This document shows positions 46,062 through 55,801 of a stretch of 64,000 bases of DNA, in pieces (the stretch's first letter is position 1; every line of letters starts with the position of its first letter). The translations under genes were made by a program, and so were the position numbers. The notes under the pieces were generated by a model. That model was not told the origin of the DNA. It saw only the letters and a program-made list of their open reading frames with translations, and ran no database searches. This DNA comes from Stenotrophomonas maltophilia (GTDB taxonomy: Bacteria; Pseudomonadota; Gammaproteobacteria; Xanthomonadales; Xanthomonadaceae). Location of the stretch: assembly GCA_002435595.1 (NCBI GenBank), contig DJBL01000147.1:9152-73151 (forward strand), written 5' to 3'.

Positions 46062-47963
46062 GTGGCGGACAAGTACTGCGATCTGGTCATGAAGGGCGGC
46101 ATCACCAGCGGCATCGTGTATCCCAACGCGGTGCTGTCGTTGGCCCGCCAGTACCGCTTCAAGAGCATCGGCGGCACCTCGGCCGGCGCCATCGCCGCGG
46201 CGGTGGCGGCTGCGGCCGCGCTGGGTGATCGCCGTCGTTACAGTGGCCAGCCGGTGGGCGGGCAGGTGGGCTTCCCCGGGCTGGCGGCGGTCTCGGCGCA
46301 GTTGTCCACGCGCGGCTTCATCTACGGGCTGTTCCAGCCGGCGCGCGGCGCACGCACCGCCTATCGGCTGCTGGTGATGCTCACCGGCAAGGCCGGGTGG
46401 CCGCGCAAGCTGGCCTGCCTGCTCGCGGCGGTGTTTGCGATCGCGCCACTGGAACTGCTGGCCGCGCTGCTGGCCCTGCTCGGCATCGGCTGGCTGGCCG
46501 GTGGCGTAGCCGGGGTCTGGGCGACGTTGCTGCCCTCGCTGCTGTGTGCTTATGGCGCCGGCGTGCTCGCTGCGGCGTTGCGGGTGGCCCGCGTGGCGCG
46601 GCGCAACCTGCTGGGGCTGTGCAGCGGGGCGACCCAGGCCGATGCCACCGCGCCGGCCCTGACCGACTGGCTGCACGAGCGCCTGCAGATGCTCTCCGGC
46701 CAGCCGCTGGACCAGCCGCTCACCTTCGCCGACCTGCACCAGGCCCCGCGCTACCGTGGCGAGCCGGCCGACGCGCAGGCGATCAGCCTGCAGATGATCA
46801 CCACCTGCGTGTCGCATACCGAACCGCGCACGCTGCCCTTCAGCGGTGCGCAGTTCTGGTTCCTGCGCGAAGAGTTCGACCAGCTGTTCCCGGCCAGCGT
46901 GGTCGACTGGCTGGTCGCCCATGCCGGTGCCGCCGAACACGTCGATGGCCGCCATTACTACCGTCTGGTCGATGGCCAACACCTGCCGGTGCTGGTGGCC
47001 ACGCGCATGAGCCTGAGCTTTCCGCTGCTGATCAGCGCGGTGCCGCTGCACGAGCCGGCCCGCCGGGAGCGCCGCTGCGATGCGCCGGCGACGGGCGCGG
47101 CGGCGGCCGCGCAGGACAACCCGCACGTGGCCGAGAGCATGGAAGGGCTGACCAGTGGCGGCCAGGGCTGTGGCCCGGTGATCACCGCTTTCCGGGTCTG
47201 CTGGTTCTCCGACGGCGGCATCAGCAGCAACTTCCCCATCCACCTGTTCGATGCCGCGCTGCCGCGCTGGCCCACCTTCGGCATCAACCTGGTCTACCCA
47301 CGGCATGCCGATGCGGTCACCGTGCTGGCCACTGGCGCGCAGGCCGAGCAGGCGCAGATCGACCAGGCCGTGTTCCTGCCAACCGAAAACCGCCAGGGCT
47401 GGCAGCGCAGCTACCACGCCATCGCCCGGCCGCTGGCCGCTGCGGAGATGTCCGGCTTCCTGTTCTCCATCGTCTCGACCATGCAGAACTGGCGCGACGT
47501 GCTGCAGGCCCGCGCGCCGGGCTATCGCGACCGCATCGTGCATGTCTCGCTGCAGGGCGACGAAGGCGGCATGAACCTGGACATGCCGCAGGAGGTGCTC
47601 AGCCGCATCGCCGCCAAGGGCAGCGTGGCTGGCGAGCGCTTCTGCAGCTTCTCCTTCCAGAATCATTACTGGATCCGCTGGCGCAACCTGGCGTCGGCCT
47701 ACCAGCGCTACACGCTGGAGATCGCCCGTACCGACGATCCGGCCCAGCGCGTGGCCGCCTGGGCCGATGCTTACCAGAGCGTTGCCATCGGCGAGCCGCC
47801 GCCACCGTCCTATCGGCTGGGCTCGGAAGACAGGCGTCGCGAATCGCAGCGCCTGTGGCGGACCCTGGTCGATCAGGGCGAAAGCTGGGAAGACCTCGGC
47901 CCGGATCTCACCGACGGTGCGCCGCGCCCGCTGCCGCAGATGAAGGTCACCCCGATGTACTGA
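46062..47963 (+). CDS. Patatin-like phospholipase with a membrane insert
   Basis: A 633-residue patatin domain protein. The oxyanion loop is DLVMKGGITSGIVYPNAVL and the nucleophile serine S40 is in GGTSAG; the partner Asp D384 is in SDGGISSNFPIHLF. Between them, about residues 108-175 form two or three strongly hydrophobic segments (KLACLLAAVFAIAPLELLAA, LLALLGIGWLAGG), so the catalytic serine is at the N-terminus and the Asp lies after a membrane insert. It would act as an acyl-hydrolase at the membrane. The start is GTG 46062; an ATG at 46020 is an alternative. It is 184 bp after the lipocalin gene and probably transcribed separately. Confidence 0.85.
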   Translation: MADKYCDLVMKGGITSGIVYPNAVLSLARQYRFKSIGGTSAGAIAAAVAAAAALGDRRRYSGQPVGGQVGFPGLAAVSAQLSTRGFIYGLFQPARGARTAYRLLVMLTGKAGWPRKLACLLAAVFAIAPLELLAALLALLGIGWLAGGVAGVWATLLPSLLCAYGAGVLAAALRVARVARRNLLGLCSGATQADATAPALTDWLHERLQMLSGQPLDQPLTFADLHQAPRYRGEPADAQAISLQMITTCVSHTEPRTLPFSGAQFWFLREEFDQLFPASVVDWLVAHAGAAEHVDGRHYYRLVDGQHLPVLVATRMSLSFPLLISAVPLHEPARRERRCDAPATGAAAAAQDNPHVAESMEGLTSGGQGCGPVITAFRVCWFSDGGISSNFPIHLFDAALPRWPTFGINLVYPRHADAVTVLATGAQAEQAQIDQAVFLPTENRQGWQRSYHAIARPLAAAEMSGFLFSIVSTMQNWRDVLQARAPGYRDRIVHVSLQGDEGGMNLDMPQEVLSRIAAKGSVAGERFCSFSFQNHYWIRWRNLASAYQRYTLEIARTDDPAQRVAAWADAYQSVAIGEPPPPSYRLGSEDRRRESQRLWRTLVDQGESWEDLGPDLTDGAPRPLPQMKVTPMY

Positions 47964-48048
47964 GCCGCGATGGACGCTGCCCGGCAACCCATGGAGCACG
48001 GCCGTCGTGGTGCTGCCGACCGCTGCCCGCACACCACGACACAACGGC

Positions 48049-48119
48049 TAGAGCCGATCGTCGGTCGGCTGCCCATGAACCATGACATTCCCCGTAGAGC
48101 CGACCGTTGCTCGGCTGCT
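48049..48119. repeat. Two GTAG-type palindromes upstream of a small gene
   Basis: CTAGAGCCGATCGTCGGTCGGCTGC (48049-48073, a degenerate copy) and GTAGAGCCGACCGTTGCTCGGCTGC (48094-48118). Both have the GCCGACC-GTTGGTCGGC-type arms of the large array at 48675. With them the 245-bp gap between the patatin gene and the next gene holds no other recognisable signal. Confidence 0.75.
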
Positions 48120-48208
48120 CACCCCAGGCGGGCATCGCGGGGAACGACCAGCGGCCGGCGCGAGCGGTTTATGCTCCCCGGCCCCCGCACTTACCAGGAT
48201 GGAACCGC

Positions 48209-48646
48209 ATGACCCCACGCATGGCACTGCTGCAGACACTCGAACACCTCGACGCGCTCGACCCCGATCATCTGCCGGTGGTTCCGCTGGATGCGTACTT
48301 CACTGGCAATGACCAGGAGGAGTCGATAGCGCCAAACCAATGGGAGTTCGGGCGCCCGCCCATTGGCGAGCTGTATGCACGCTTCCAGGCCATCGCCGCG
48401 CGCCCGGACGTACAGGGCGTGTATGTCGGTCTGCACCAGGACTGGGGCATGGCGCTGGAGGACGACACCGAGTGGCCCGCAGCGGAGAACATCCACATCC
48501 TCACCTGCGCCGACGAGCCCACCGTGCTGTCATGGCTGGACGGCCTGGAATCGGACGGTGCCAGCACCGGCTGGCCGTATGGCCAGCATGCCGCAGCACC
48601 CGTACCGGCCGAGGGGTTCCAGGTCTTCTCGGTGTTCTGGGATTAG
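48209..48646 (+). CDS. Small acidic protein of unknown function
   Basis: A 145-residue, acidic, soluble protein with no signal peptide. Blocks such as LEHLDALDPDHLPVVPLDAY, NQWEFGRPPIGELYARF, GVYVGLHQDWGMALEDDTEW and ILTCADEPTVLSWLDGLESD suggest a compact alpha/beta domain. The acidity and aromatic content resemble small immunity-type or SMI1-like proteins, but no family is recognised and no toxin gene is adjacent. Start at ATG 48209; the frame is open upstream across a repeat element, which is not credible coding. GTAG repeats lie on both sides. Confidence 0.55.
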   Translation: MTPRMALLQTLEHLDALDPDHLPVVPLDAYFTGNDQEESIAPNQWEFGRPPIGELYARFQAIAARPDVQGVYVGLHQDWGMALEDDTEWPAAENIHILTCADEPTVLSWLDGLESDGASTGWPYGQHAAAPVPAEGFQVFSVFWD

Positions 48647-48674
48647 GACGTCAACGCCGAGGGCGCCCGACCCG

Positions 48675-49666
48675 GTAGCGCCGACCGTTGGTCGGCTGCC
48701 TTTCGCATCAGGAAGAAAGATTCGCGGCCCCGGATGCAAGTCGACCAACGGTCGACGCTACCTCGGGTGGATAACCTACGCAGGTCGATTGCACCCACCG
48801 CATCCGCACCCACTGCACGCCCCCGGTAGCGCCGACCGTTGGTCGGCTGCCTTTCGCATCAGGAAGAAAGATTCGCGGCCTCGGATGCAAGTCGACCAAC
48901 GGTCGACGCTACCCCCGGTGGATAACCCACGCCGGTCGATTGCACGCACCGCATCCGGACCCACTGCACGCCCCCGGTAGCGCCGACCGTTGGTCGGCTG
49001 CCTTTCGCATCAGGAAGAAACATACCCGTCGTCGGATGCAAGTCGACCAACGGTCGACGCTACCCCCGGTGGATAACCCACGCCGGTCGATTGCACGCAC
49101 CACATCCGGGCCCACTGCACGCCCCCGGTAGCGCCGACCGTTGGTCGGCTGCCTTTCGCATCAGGAAGAAAGATTCGCGGCCCCGGATGCAAGTCGACCA
49201 ACGGTCGACGCTACCTCGGGTGGATAACCCACGCCGGTCGATTGCACGCACCGCATCCGGACCCACTGCACGCCCCCGGTAGCGCCGACCGTTGGTCGGC
49301 TGCATGTCGCATCAGGAAGAAACATACCCGTCGTCGGATGCAAGTCGACCAACGGTCGACGCTACCCCCGGTGGATAACCCAGGCCGGTCGATTGCACGC
49401 ACCGCATCCGGACCCACTGCACGCCCCCGGTAGCGCCGACCGTTGGTCGGCTGCCTTTCGCATCAGGAAGATACATACCCGTAGTCGAATGCAAGTCGAC
49501 CAACGGTCGACGCTACCTCGGGTGGATAACCCACGCCGGGCGATTGCACCCATGGCATCCGCACCCACTGCACGCCCCCGGTAGCGCCGACCGTTGGTCG
49601 GCTGCCTTTCCCATCGGGGCCAACACTCCCGGCCCTGGGCGCAAGTCGACCAACGGTCGACGCTAC
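48675..49666. repeat. Seven tandem 151-bp units, each a GTAG repeat dimer
   Basis: Units start at 48675, 48826, 48977, 49128, 49279, 49430 and 49581, exactly 151 bp apart. Each has GTAGCGCCGACCGTTGGTCG and, 87 bp after its start, the inverse copy GTCGACCAACGGTCGACGCTAC. A 64-bp linker contains GTGGATAACCCACGCCGGTC and GATTGCACGCACCGCATCC. The centre comes in variants: A (AGATTCGCGGCC) in units 1, 2 and 4, B (CATACCCGTCGTCGG) in 3, 5 and 6, and a divergent C in unit 7. The array fills 48647-49662; the 63-residue frames it produces on both strands are not genes. The last bases supply the stop of the downstream regulator. Confidence 0.95.
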
Positions 49667-51060
49667 CCCCGGCCTGGCAACTGTGCGAACGCGCGCTGCA
49701 TGCAGTCTTCGCGCGGGCACACCCGGCACCCGGGGCCGATGGATACCGAGTTGCCCGGGCTCTGGATGTCCAGCCCGCGCGAGTAGATCAGTCGTTCGGC
49801 GTGCTGCAGGTCGCAACCCAGCGCCACCGCGAAGGTCTTGCGCGGCTGCCCATGCCCGATCGGGCCACTGCTCACCTGCCGCGCCAGCCAGAAATGACGG
49901 CGTCCGTCGGGCATGCGCGCGGTCTGGGTCAGCACCCGGCCGGGCTGGTTGAACGCCTCGTACACGATCCACAGCGGGCACGACCCGCCCACCTGCGAGA
50001 AATGAAAATCGGTGGCCGAGTGGCGCTTGGACACGTTGCCGGCACGGTCCACGCGGATGAAGAAGAACGGCAGGCCCGGCGCACTGCGCCGCGCCAGCGT
50101 GCTCAGCCGATGGCACACCGCCTCGAAGCCGACCCCGAAGCGGTGCGCCAGCGCATCGATGTCATAGCTGCTGTGCTCGGCCGCGCGCAGGAACTGTGCA
50201 TACGGCATCACCAGCGCACCGGCGAAATAGTTGGACATGCCGATCCGCGCCTGCGCGATCTGCTCTGCATCGCGGAAGCCGGCCCGCGCGATCACCGCAT
50301 CGATCTGGGCCGCATAGCCCAACAGCGCCAGTTCGGCCGCCATCTGGAACGCCTGCTGTCCCGGCTCCAGGTAGTCGGGCAGCCACAGGGTGCGGCTGCC
50401 ACCGTCGTAGACCCGCTTCTCGCGCCCGGCCTGCAGTGGCCCCACTTCCACCAGCACGCCGTGGCGGTCGGCCAGCAGCTGCCGCAGGCGCGGCGCCACG
50501 TGCCCGGCCACCAGCCCCCACTCGGCGAACAACTGCTCGGCCAGGTCGTCCAGCTCGGGGATGTGGTTGTGCATGCGGTTGAAGAAATCGCGGACCTGGT
50601 CGCCCGCCGGCAGCGCCTGCCCGGCATGCACGTCGCCCAGCTGGAACTCCAGCGCGGCCGCGTGCTCACGCAGCACCAGGTGGCGCCGGTGCAGGTCCAG
50701 CAGGGCGCGGCTGACCTGTGGCAGGTTGCCGGCCATCGCGCGCAGCTCGGTGCTGCTCACATCGTCCAGGCCCAGGTCGCGCAATGTTTCTCCCAGCGCC
50801 TCCTGCAGCGCGCCGGGTTCATCCACTTCGAACAGCCCGGAAACGTCGCCCAACACCCCGCGCAGCTTCTGCTGCACGGCCGGGGTCAGCGGGCGCTTGT
50901 TGCGCTCGATCTGGTTCAGGTAGCTGGCCGACAGCCCCAGCGCCCGGGCCAGCTCGATCTGGCTGTAACCGCGCTGCTCGCGCAGCTTGAGCAGGCGCAG
51001 GCCGATCTGACGTTGGACGGGCTGGCTATTCACAAAATTCACAAGAATCGTAGCGGGCAT
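49663..51060 (-). CDS. XRE-family short-chain acyl-CoA regulator (ScfR/RamB-like)
   Basis: About 465 residues. The N-terminal XRE helix-turn-helix (about 14-68) has [20 protein letters not shown] and [16 protein letters not shown] long ScfR-type domain follows, with [20 protein letters not shown], and the C-terminal [16 protein letters not shown] cysteine cluster may bind a metal or Fe-S centre. Relatives (RamB, PrpR-type, MldR) control propionate, acetate or branched-chain acid catabolism by sensing acyl-CoA. It is divergent from mmsA, so it probably controls valine degradation. The start is uncertain: ATG 51060 and 51078 or GTG 51033 are open. Its TAG stop lies in the GTAG end of the repeat array. 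Confidence 0.85.
   Translation of the reverse strand: MPATILVNFVNSQPVQRQIGLRLLKLREQRGYSQIELARALGLSASYLNQIERNKRPLTPAVQQKLRGVLGDVSGLFEVDEPGALQEALGETLRDLGLDDVSSTELRAMAGNLPQVSRALLDLHRRHLVLREHAAALEFQLGDVHAGQALPAGDQVRDFFNRMHNHIPELDDLAEQLFAEWGLVAGHVAPRLRQLLADRHGVLVEVGPLQAGREKRVYDGGSRTLWLPDYLEPGQQAFQMAAELALLGYAAQIDAVIARAGFRDAEQIAQARIGMSNYFAGALVMPYAQFLRAAEHSSYDIDALAHRFGVGFEAVCHRLSTLARRSAPGLPFFFIRVDRAGNVSKRHSATDFHFSQVGGSCPLWIVYEAFNQPGRVLTQTARMPDGRRHFWLARQVSSGPIGHGQPRKTFAVALGCDLQHAERLIYSRGLDIQSPGNSVSIGPGCRVCPREDCMQRAFAQLPGRG
51029..51047. promoter_or_regulatory. Candidate operator between the XRE regulator and mmsA
   Basis: TTCACAA occurs twice, at 51029-51035 and 51038-51044, 9 bp apart, within TTCACAAAATTCACAAGAA, an AT-rich patch in GC-rich DNA. 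It overlaps the most upstream possible starts of the regulator gene, which suggests that the real start may be GTG 51033 or that the regulator represses itself by binding over its own start. mmsA starts 97 bp away. Confidence 0.4.
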
Positions 51061-51143
51061 TGGCCAGATTAAGCGCATACAGGCCGGAAATCGAGGGTGC
51101 CACTGTGAATAATGCCAATAACTTTCGACCCCCGGGATTGTCC

Positions 51144-52649
51144 ATGACTGTTGCAGCGCCCCGTATCCGCATGTTGATCGACGGCCAGTTCGTCGAGTCG
51201 GCCAGCTCCAACTGGCAGAACGTGGTCAATCCGGCCACCCAGGACGTCCTGGCGCAGGTGCCGTTTGCCACCCTGGATGAAGTCGATGCTGCCGTCGCCT
51301 CGGCCAAGGAAGCCTTCAAGACCTGGCGCAAGACCCCGATCGGCACCCGCGCGCGCATCTTCCTGAAGTACCAGCAGCTGATCCGCGAGCACATGAGCGA
51401 GCTGGCCCACATCCTCAGCGCCGAGCAGGGCAAGACCGTGCCCGATGCCGAGGGGGATGTGTTCCGCGGCCTGGAAGTGGTGGAGCACGCCGCCGCGATC
51501 GGCAACCTGCAGCTGGGCGAGCTGGCCAACAACGTGGCCAACGGCGTGGACACCTACACCCTGCTGCAGCCGCTGGGCGTGTGCGCGGGCATCACCCCGT
51601 TCAACTTCCCGGCGATGATCCCGCTGTGGATGTTCCCGATGGCCATCGCCACCGGCAACACCTTCATCCTCAAGCCGTCCGAGCAGGACCCGATGGTCAC
51701 CATGCGCCTGGTTGAACTGGCGCTGGAGGCGGGCATCCCCAAGGGCGTGCTCAACGTCGTCCACGGCGGCGAAGAAGTCGTCAACGCGATCTGCGACCAC
51801 CCCGATATCAAGGCGGTTTCGTTCGTCGGCTCCACCCGCGTCGGCACCCACGTGTACAACCGCGCCTCGCTGGCCGGCAAGCGCGTGCAGTGCATGATGG
51901 GCGCCAAGAACCACGCCGTGGTGCTGCCGGACGCCAACAAGGAACAGAGCCTCAACGCCATGGTCGGGGCCGCCTTCGGTGCGGCTGGCCAGCGCTGCAT
52001 GGCCGCTTCCACCCTGGTGCTGGTCGGTGAGGCGCGCGAGTGGGTGCCGGACCTGGTGGCCAAGGCCAGGACGCTGAAGGTCAGCGGAGGCTCGGTTGCC
52101 GGTACCGATGTCGGCCCGGTGATCTCCTGCGCCGCGCGTGAGCGTGTCGAAGGCCTGATCGCCTCGGGCGTGGAGCAGGGCGCCAAGCTGGTGCTCGATG
52201 GCCGCAACCCGCAGGTGGACGGTTTCGAGAAGGGCAACTTCGTCGGCCCCACCATCTTCGACGGCGTCAAGCCGGGCATGCGCATCTATGACGAGGAAAT
52301 CTTCGGGCCGGTGCTGGTGATCCTGGAGGCGGACACGCTGGAAGACGCCATCGAACTGATCAACGCCAATCCGAACGGCAACGGCACCGCGCTGTTCACC
52401 CAGTCCGGTGCGGCCGCGCGCAAGTTCCAGGAAGACATCGATGTTGGCCAGGTGGGCATCAACGTGCCGATCCCGGTGCCGGTGCCGCTGTTCTCCTTCA
52501 CCGGCTCGCGCGCCTCCAAGCTCGGCGACCTGGGCCCGTACGGCAAGCAGGTGGTGATGTTCTACACCCAGACCAAGACGATCACTTCGCGCTGGTTCGA
52601 CGACGAGACGCTGGGCCACGGCGTCAACACCACGATCAGCCTGAAATAA
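51144..52649 (+). CDS. mmsA: Methylmalonate-semialdehyde dehydrogenase (CoA-acylating)
   Basis: A 501-residue aldehyde dehydrogenase. The catalytic cysteine C285 is in [11 protein letters not shown]. The general-base Glu of ordinary aldehyde dehydrogenases is replaced by Asn in [13 protein letters not shown], the MMSDH signature. [17 protein letters not shown] is the NAD-binding strand, and [15 protein letters not shown] ends the active-site loop. It converts methylmalonate semialdehyde to propionyl-CoA, the last step of valine degradation. The ATG at 51144 gives [16 protein letters not shown]. First gene of a five-gene operon, it is divergent from the XRE regulator. Confidence 0.95.
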   Translation: MTVAAPRIRMLIDGQFVESASSNWQNVVNPATQDVLAQVPFATLDEVDAAVASAKEAFKTWRKTPIGTRARIFLKYQQLIREHMSELAHILSAEQGKTVPDAEGDVFRGLEVVEHAAAIGNLQLGELANNVANGVDTYTLLQPLGVCAGITPFNFPAMIPLWMFPMAIATGNTFILKPSEQDPMVTMRLVELALEAGIPKGVLNVVHGGEEVVNAICDHPDIKAVSFVGSTRVGTHVYNRASLAGKRVQCMMGAKNHAVVLPDANKEQSLNAMVGAAFGAAGQRCMAASTLVLVGEAREWVPDLVAKARTLKVSGGSVAGTDVGPVISCAARERVEGLIASGVEQGAKLVLDGRNPQVDGFEKGNFVGPTIFDGVKPGMRIYDEEIFGPVLVILEADTLEDAIELINANPNGNGTALFTQSGAAARKFQEDIDVGQVGINVPIPVPVPLFSFTGSRASKLGDLGPYGKQVVMFYTQTKTITSRWFDDETLGHGVNTTISLK

Positions 52650-52668
52650 GAAACAACGGAGTTCGACC

Positions 52669-53835
52669 ATGAGCCACTCGATGACGACGGAACTCGACGA
52701 AGCGCAGCAGGCCTATAGAGAGGCTGCGCGTGACTTCGCCCAGGCCGAACTGGCGCCGCACGCCGCGCGATGGGATGCGGAGGGCATCTTTCCGCGCGAG
52801 GCGATCGCCAAGGCAGGGGAGCTCGGGTTCTCTGGCCTGTACATGGACCCCGAGGTCGGCGGCAGCGGCCTGAGCCGTCTGGACGCCGCCGTCGTCATCG
52901 AGGAGCTCGCCAACGTGGACCCCTCCACCGCGGCCTACATCAGCATCCACAACATGGCCTCGTGGATGGTGGCCAAATGGGGCCAGGACAGCCTGCGCGC
53001 AGCGTGGGGCAACGACCTGTCCTCGGGCAGCAAGCTGGCCTCCTACTGCCTCACCGAGCCGGGCGCCGGCTCCGATGCCGCCTCGCTCAAGACCAGCGCG
53101 GTGCGCGAGGGCGAGCACTACGTGCTCAACGGCGCCAAGGCCTTCATCTCCGGCGCCGGGGCCACCGAGCTGCTGGTGGTGATGGCGCGCACCGGCGGTG
53201 CCGGTGCCGGCGGCATCAGCGCCATCGCCGTGCCTGCCGACCTGCCCGGCATCACCTATGGGCGCAAGGAAGAGAAGATGGGCTGGAACAGCCAGCCCAC
53301 TCGTGGCATCACCTTCGACAACGTCCGCGTGCCGGTCAGCCACCTTCTGGGAGAGGAAGGCGGCGGCTTCAAGCTGGCCATGAAGGGGCTCGATGGCGGC
53401 CGCATCAACATCGCCGCCTGCTCGCTGGGCGCGGCCCAGGGGGCGCTGGATGCCGCACGCCGCTACATGGGCGAGCGTCGCCAGTTCGGCAAGGCACTGT
53501 CCGAGTTCCAGGCCCTGCAGTTCAAGCTGGCCGACATGGTCACCCAGCTGGTCGCCGCGCGGCAGATGGTGCACACCGCCGCGCGCAAGCTCGATGCCGG
53601 TGCCAGCGATGCCAACGTGTGGTGTGCGATGGCCAAGCGCTTTGCCACCGATGCCGGATTCACCATCTGCAACGAAGCGCTGCAGATCCACGGCGGCTAC
53701 GGTTACATCCGCGAATATCCGATCGAACGGCTGCTGCGCGATTCGCGCGTGCACCAGATCCTGGAAGGCACCAACGAGATCATGCGTGTGATCGTGGCCC
53801 GCCACCTGCTCAACACCGAAGAGGAACTGCGATGA
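52669..53835 (+). CDS. Acyl-CoA dehydrogenase, probably isobutyryl-CoA dehydrogenase
   Basis: A 388-residue flavoenzyme. EVGGSGLSRLDAAVVIEELA, the flavin-binding SYCLTEPGAGSDAASLKTSA, NGAKAFISGAGATELLVVMA and the C-terminal IHGGYGYIREYPIERLLRDS / QILEGTNEIMRVIVARHLL are acyl-CoA dehydrogenase blocks; the catalytic Glu is in the last one. Between mmsA and enoyl-CoA hydratase its substrate is most likely isobutyryl-CoA, giving methacrylyl-CoA. It starts 19 bp after mmsA, with AACAACGGAG before the ATG, and overlaps the next gene by ATGA. Confidence 0.9.
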   Translation: MSHSMTTELDEAQQAYREAARDFAQAELAPHAARWDAEGIFPREAIAKAGELGFSGLYMDPEVGGSGLSRLDAAVVIEELANVDPSTAAYISIHNMASWMVAKWGQDSLRAAWGNDLSSGSKLASYCLTEPGAGSDAASLKTSAVREGEHYVLNGAKAFISGAGATELLVVMARTGGAGAGGISAIAVPADLPGITYGRKEEKMGWNSQPTRGITFDNVRVPVSHLLGEEGGGFKLAMKGLDGGRINIAACSLGAAQGALDAARRYMGERRQFGKALSEFQALQFKLADMVTQLVAARQMVHTAARKLDAGASDANVWCAMAKRFATDAGFTICNEALQIHGGYGYIREYPIERLLRDSRVHQILEGTNEIMRVIVARHLLNTEEELR

Positions 53836-54629
53836 TCGATTGGCGCACGCATGCTCACACCGGCCTGAAGGTCGAGGCCGACGGCCACGTCGCCGTGGTG
53901 ACCCTGGACAACCCGCCCGCGCACACCTGGACCGTGCACAGCCTGTCGGCGCTGCGCGACCTGGTCGGTGCGCTCAATGCCGACAACGGCATCTATGCGC
54001 TGGTGATCACCGGCGGTGGCGAGAAGTTCTTCTCGGCCGGTGCCGATCTCAAGCAGTTCGCCTCCGGCGACAAGGCCGCCGCGCGCGAAGCGGCGCGCCG
54101 TTTCGGTGAGGCGTTCGAAGCGCTGTCCGGCTTCCGTGGCGTGTCCATCGCCGCGATCAACGGCTATGCGATGGGCGGTGGCCTGGAGTGCGCCCTGGCC
54201 TGCGACCTGCGCATCATCGAAGAACACGCCCAGGTGGCGCTGCCGGAGGCCACCGTTGGCCTGCTGCCGTGCGCCGGTGGCACCCAGAACCTGCCGCGCC
54301 TGGTCGGTGAAGGCTGGGCCAAGCGCATGATCCTGCTCGGCGAGCGCATCGACGCGGACACCGCGCTGCGCATCGGCCTGGTCGAAGAAAAGGTCGGCAA
54401 AGGCCAAGCCAAGGCCCTGGCCCTGGAATGGGCGCACAAGGCCGGCAAGCAGAGCCCGTCCAGCATTGCCGCCTGCAAGACCCTGGTGCAGGCCACCCGC
54501 AGCGGCACCCATGCCTCGGCGCTGGTGGCCGAGCGCGAAGCCTTCGTGGATCTGTTTGATCGTGCCGACCAGGCCGAGGGCGTCAATGCCTTCCTGGAAA
54601 AGCGCGCACCGCAGTGGAAGAACGCATGA
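53832..54629 (+). CDS. Enoyl-CoA hydratase of valine degradation
   Basis: A 265-residue crotonase-fold enzyme. VTLDNPPAHTWTVHSLSAL, KFFSAGADLKQFAS (oxyanion hole), NGYAMGGGLECALACDLRII and the catalytic glutamates in LPEATVGLLPCAGGTQNLPR are the family blocks. It hydrates methacrylyl-CoA to 3-hydroxyisobutyryl-CoA in this operon. ATGA overlaps join it to the dehydrogenase upstream (53832-53835) and the hydrolase downstream (54626-54629). Confidence 0.9.
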   Translation: MIDWRTHAHTGLKVEADGHVAVVTLDNPPAHTWTVHSLSALRDLVGALNADNGIYALVITGGGEKFFSAGADLKQFASGDKAAAREAARRFGEAFEALSGFRGVSIAAINGYAMGGGLECALACDLRIIEEHAQVALPEATVGLLPCAGGTQNLPRLVGEGWAKRMILLGERIDADTALRIGLVEEKVGKGQAKALALEWAHKAGKQSPSSIAACKTLVQATRSGTHASALVAEREAFVDLFDRADQAEGVNAFLEKRAPQWKNA

Positions 54630-55801
54630 ACGCGGCCATCGCCAGCGACGAGGCGCCGGTACTGTTCGAGGAACGCCTGGCCGGCAACGGCACGCGCATC
54701 GGCATCGCCACGCTCAACGCACCCCGCACCCTCAATGGCTTCTCGCTGCCGATGGCACACCTGCTGCGCGAGCGGCTGGACGCGTGGGCCACCGATGACG
54801 GCATCGCGCTGGTGGTGCTGCAGGGCGCGGGCGAGAAGGCCTTCTGCGCCGGCGGCGACCTGCACAGCCTGTACCGCAGCATGCTCGACTACCGCGCGAG
54901 CGGCAGCACCGACATCCGCGCCAACGCCTACGCCGCCGAGTTCTTCGATGTGGAATACCGCGTCGACCATGCCATCCACACCTACCCCAAGCCGATCCTG
55001 TGCTGGGGCCACGGCATCGTCATGGGCGGTGGTATCGGGCTGATGTCCGGTGCCAGCCACCGCGTGGTCAGCGAGCGCTCCAAGCTGGCGTTCCCGGAGA
55101 TCACCGTCGGTCTGTTCCCGGACGTGGGCGGCAGCTGGCTGCTGCCGCGCGTGCCCGGCCACGGCGGCCTGTTCCTGGCCCTGACCGGTGCACCGCTCAA
55201 TGCAGGCGATGCGATCTACGCCGGCCTGGCCGATATCCACATCGCCGAGGCACAGCGCCAGACCGTGTTCAACGCGCTGGCAGACGTGCACTGGAGCAGC
55301 GAGGCCAAGCGCAACCACGAACAACTGACCGCGCTGCTGCAGCAGCATGCCAGCGACGCGGCCACCGGCCCGCTGCTGCGCAATGCCACCACGATCGATG
55401 CGCTGTGCCAGGGCGAAGACGTCGGCGCCATCGTCAACGCCATCCTTGCCCTGGAGACTGACGAGGCCTGGCTCAAGGCCGCGCAGGCCACGCTTGCCGC
55501 CGGTGCACCCGGCTCGGCGCGGCTGGCGTTCGAGCTGCAGCGCCTGGCCGCCGGCGCGACGCTGGCCGAGGTCTACCGCATCGAATACATCGCCGCGCTG
55601 CACGCGGCCGCCCACGGCGATTTCGCCGAAGGCATCCGTGCGCTGCTGATCGACAAGGACCGCACGCCGCAATGGCAGCCGCGCACGCTGGCCGATGCCA
55701 CTGCCGAATGGGCCCACACCTTCTTCGTTTCGCCGTGGTCGGATGTCGCGCATCCGCTGGCCGACCTCGGCACCCCCGTCCCTGAAAGGAGCCACGCATG
55801 A
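54626..55801 (+). CDS. 3-hydroxyisobutyryl-CoA hydrolase
   Basis: A 391-residue crotonase-superfamily thioesterase, clearly longer than hydratases. AFCAGGDLHSLY is the oxyanion loop; HGIVMGGGIGLMSGASHRVV and ERSKLAFPEITVGLFPDVGG carry the catalytic Glu-Asp pair of the hydrolase branch. The C-terminal half (about 230-391) is typical of HIBYL-CoA hydrolases. It releases free 3-hydroxyisobutyrate for MmsB. The start at ATG 54626 overlaps the previous stop; it overlaps mmsB by ATGA at 55798. Confidence 0.9.
   Translation: MNAAIASDEAPVLFEERLAGNGTRIGIATLNAPRTLNGFSLPMAHLLRERLDAWATDDGIALVVLQGAGEKAFCAGGDLHSLYRSMLDYRASGSTDIRANAYAAEFFDVEYRVDHAIHTYPKPILCWGHGIVMGGGIGLMSGASHRVVSERSKLAFPEITVGLFPDVGGSWLLPRVPGHGGLFLALTGAPLNAGDAIYAGLADIHIAEAQRQTVFNALADVHWSSEAKRNHEQLTALLQQHASDAATGPLLRNATTIDALCQGEDVGAIVNAILALETDEAWLKAAQATLAAGAPGSARLAFELQRLAAGATLAEVYRIEYIAALHAAAHGDFAEGIRALLIDKDRTPQWQPRTLADATAEWAHTFFVSPWSDVAHPLADLGTPVPERSHA

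Noticed and set aside
48675..49666. Seven short frames of about 63 residues on each strand, or a CRISPR-like array
   Set aside because: They recur with the exact 151-bp period of the repeat; the sequence between palindromes is itself repeated rather than unique, so neither genes nor CRISPR.
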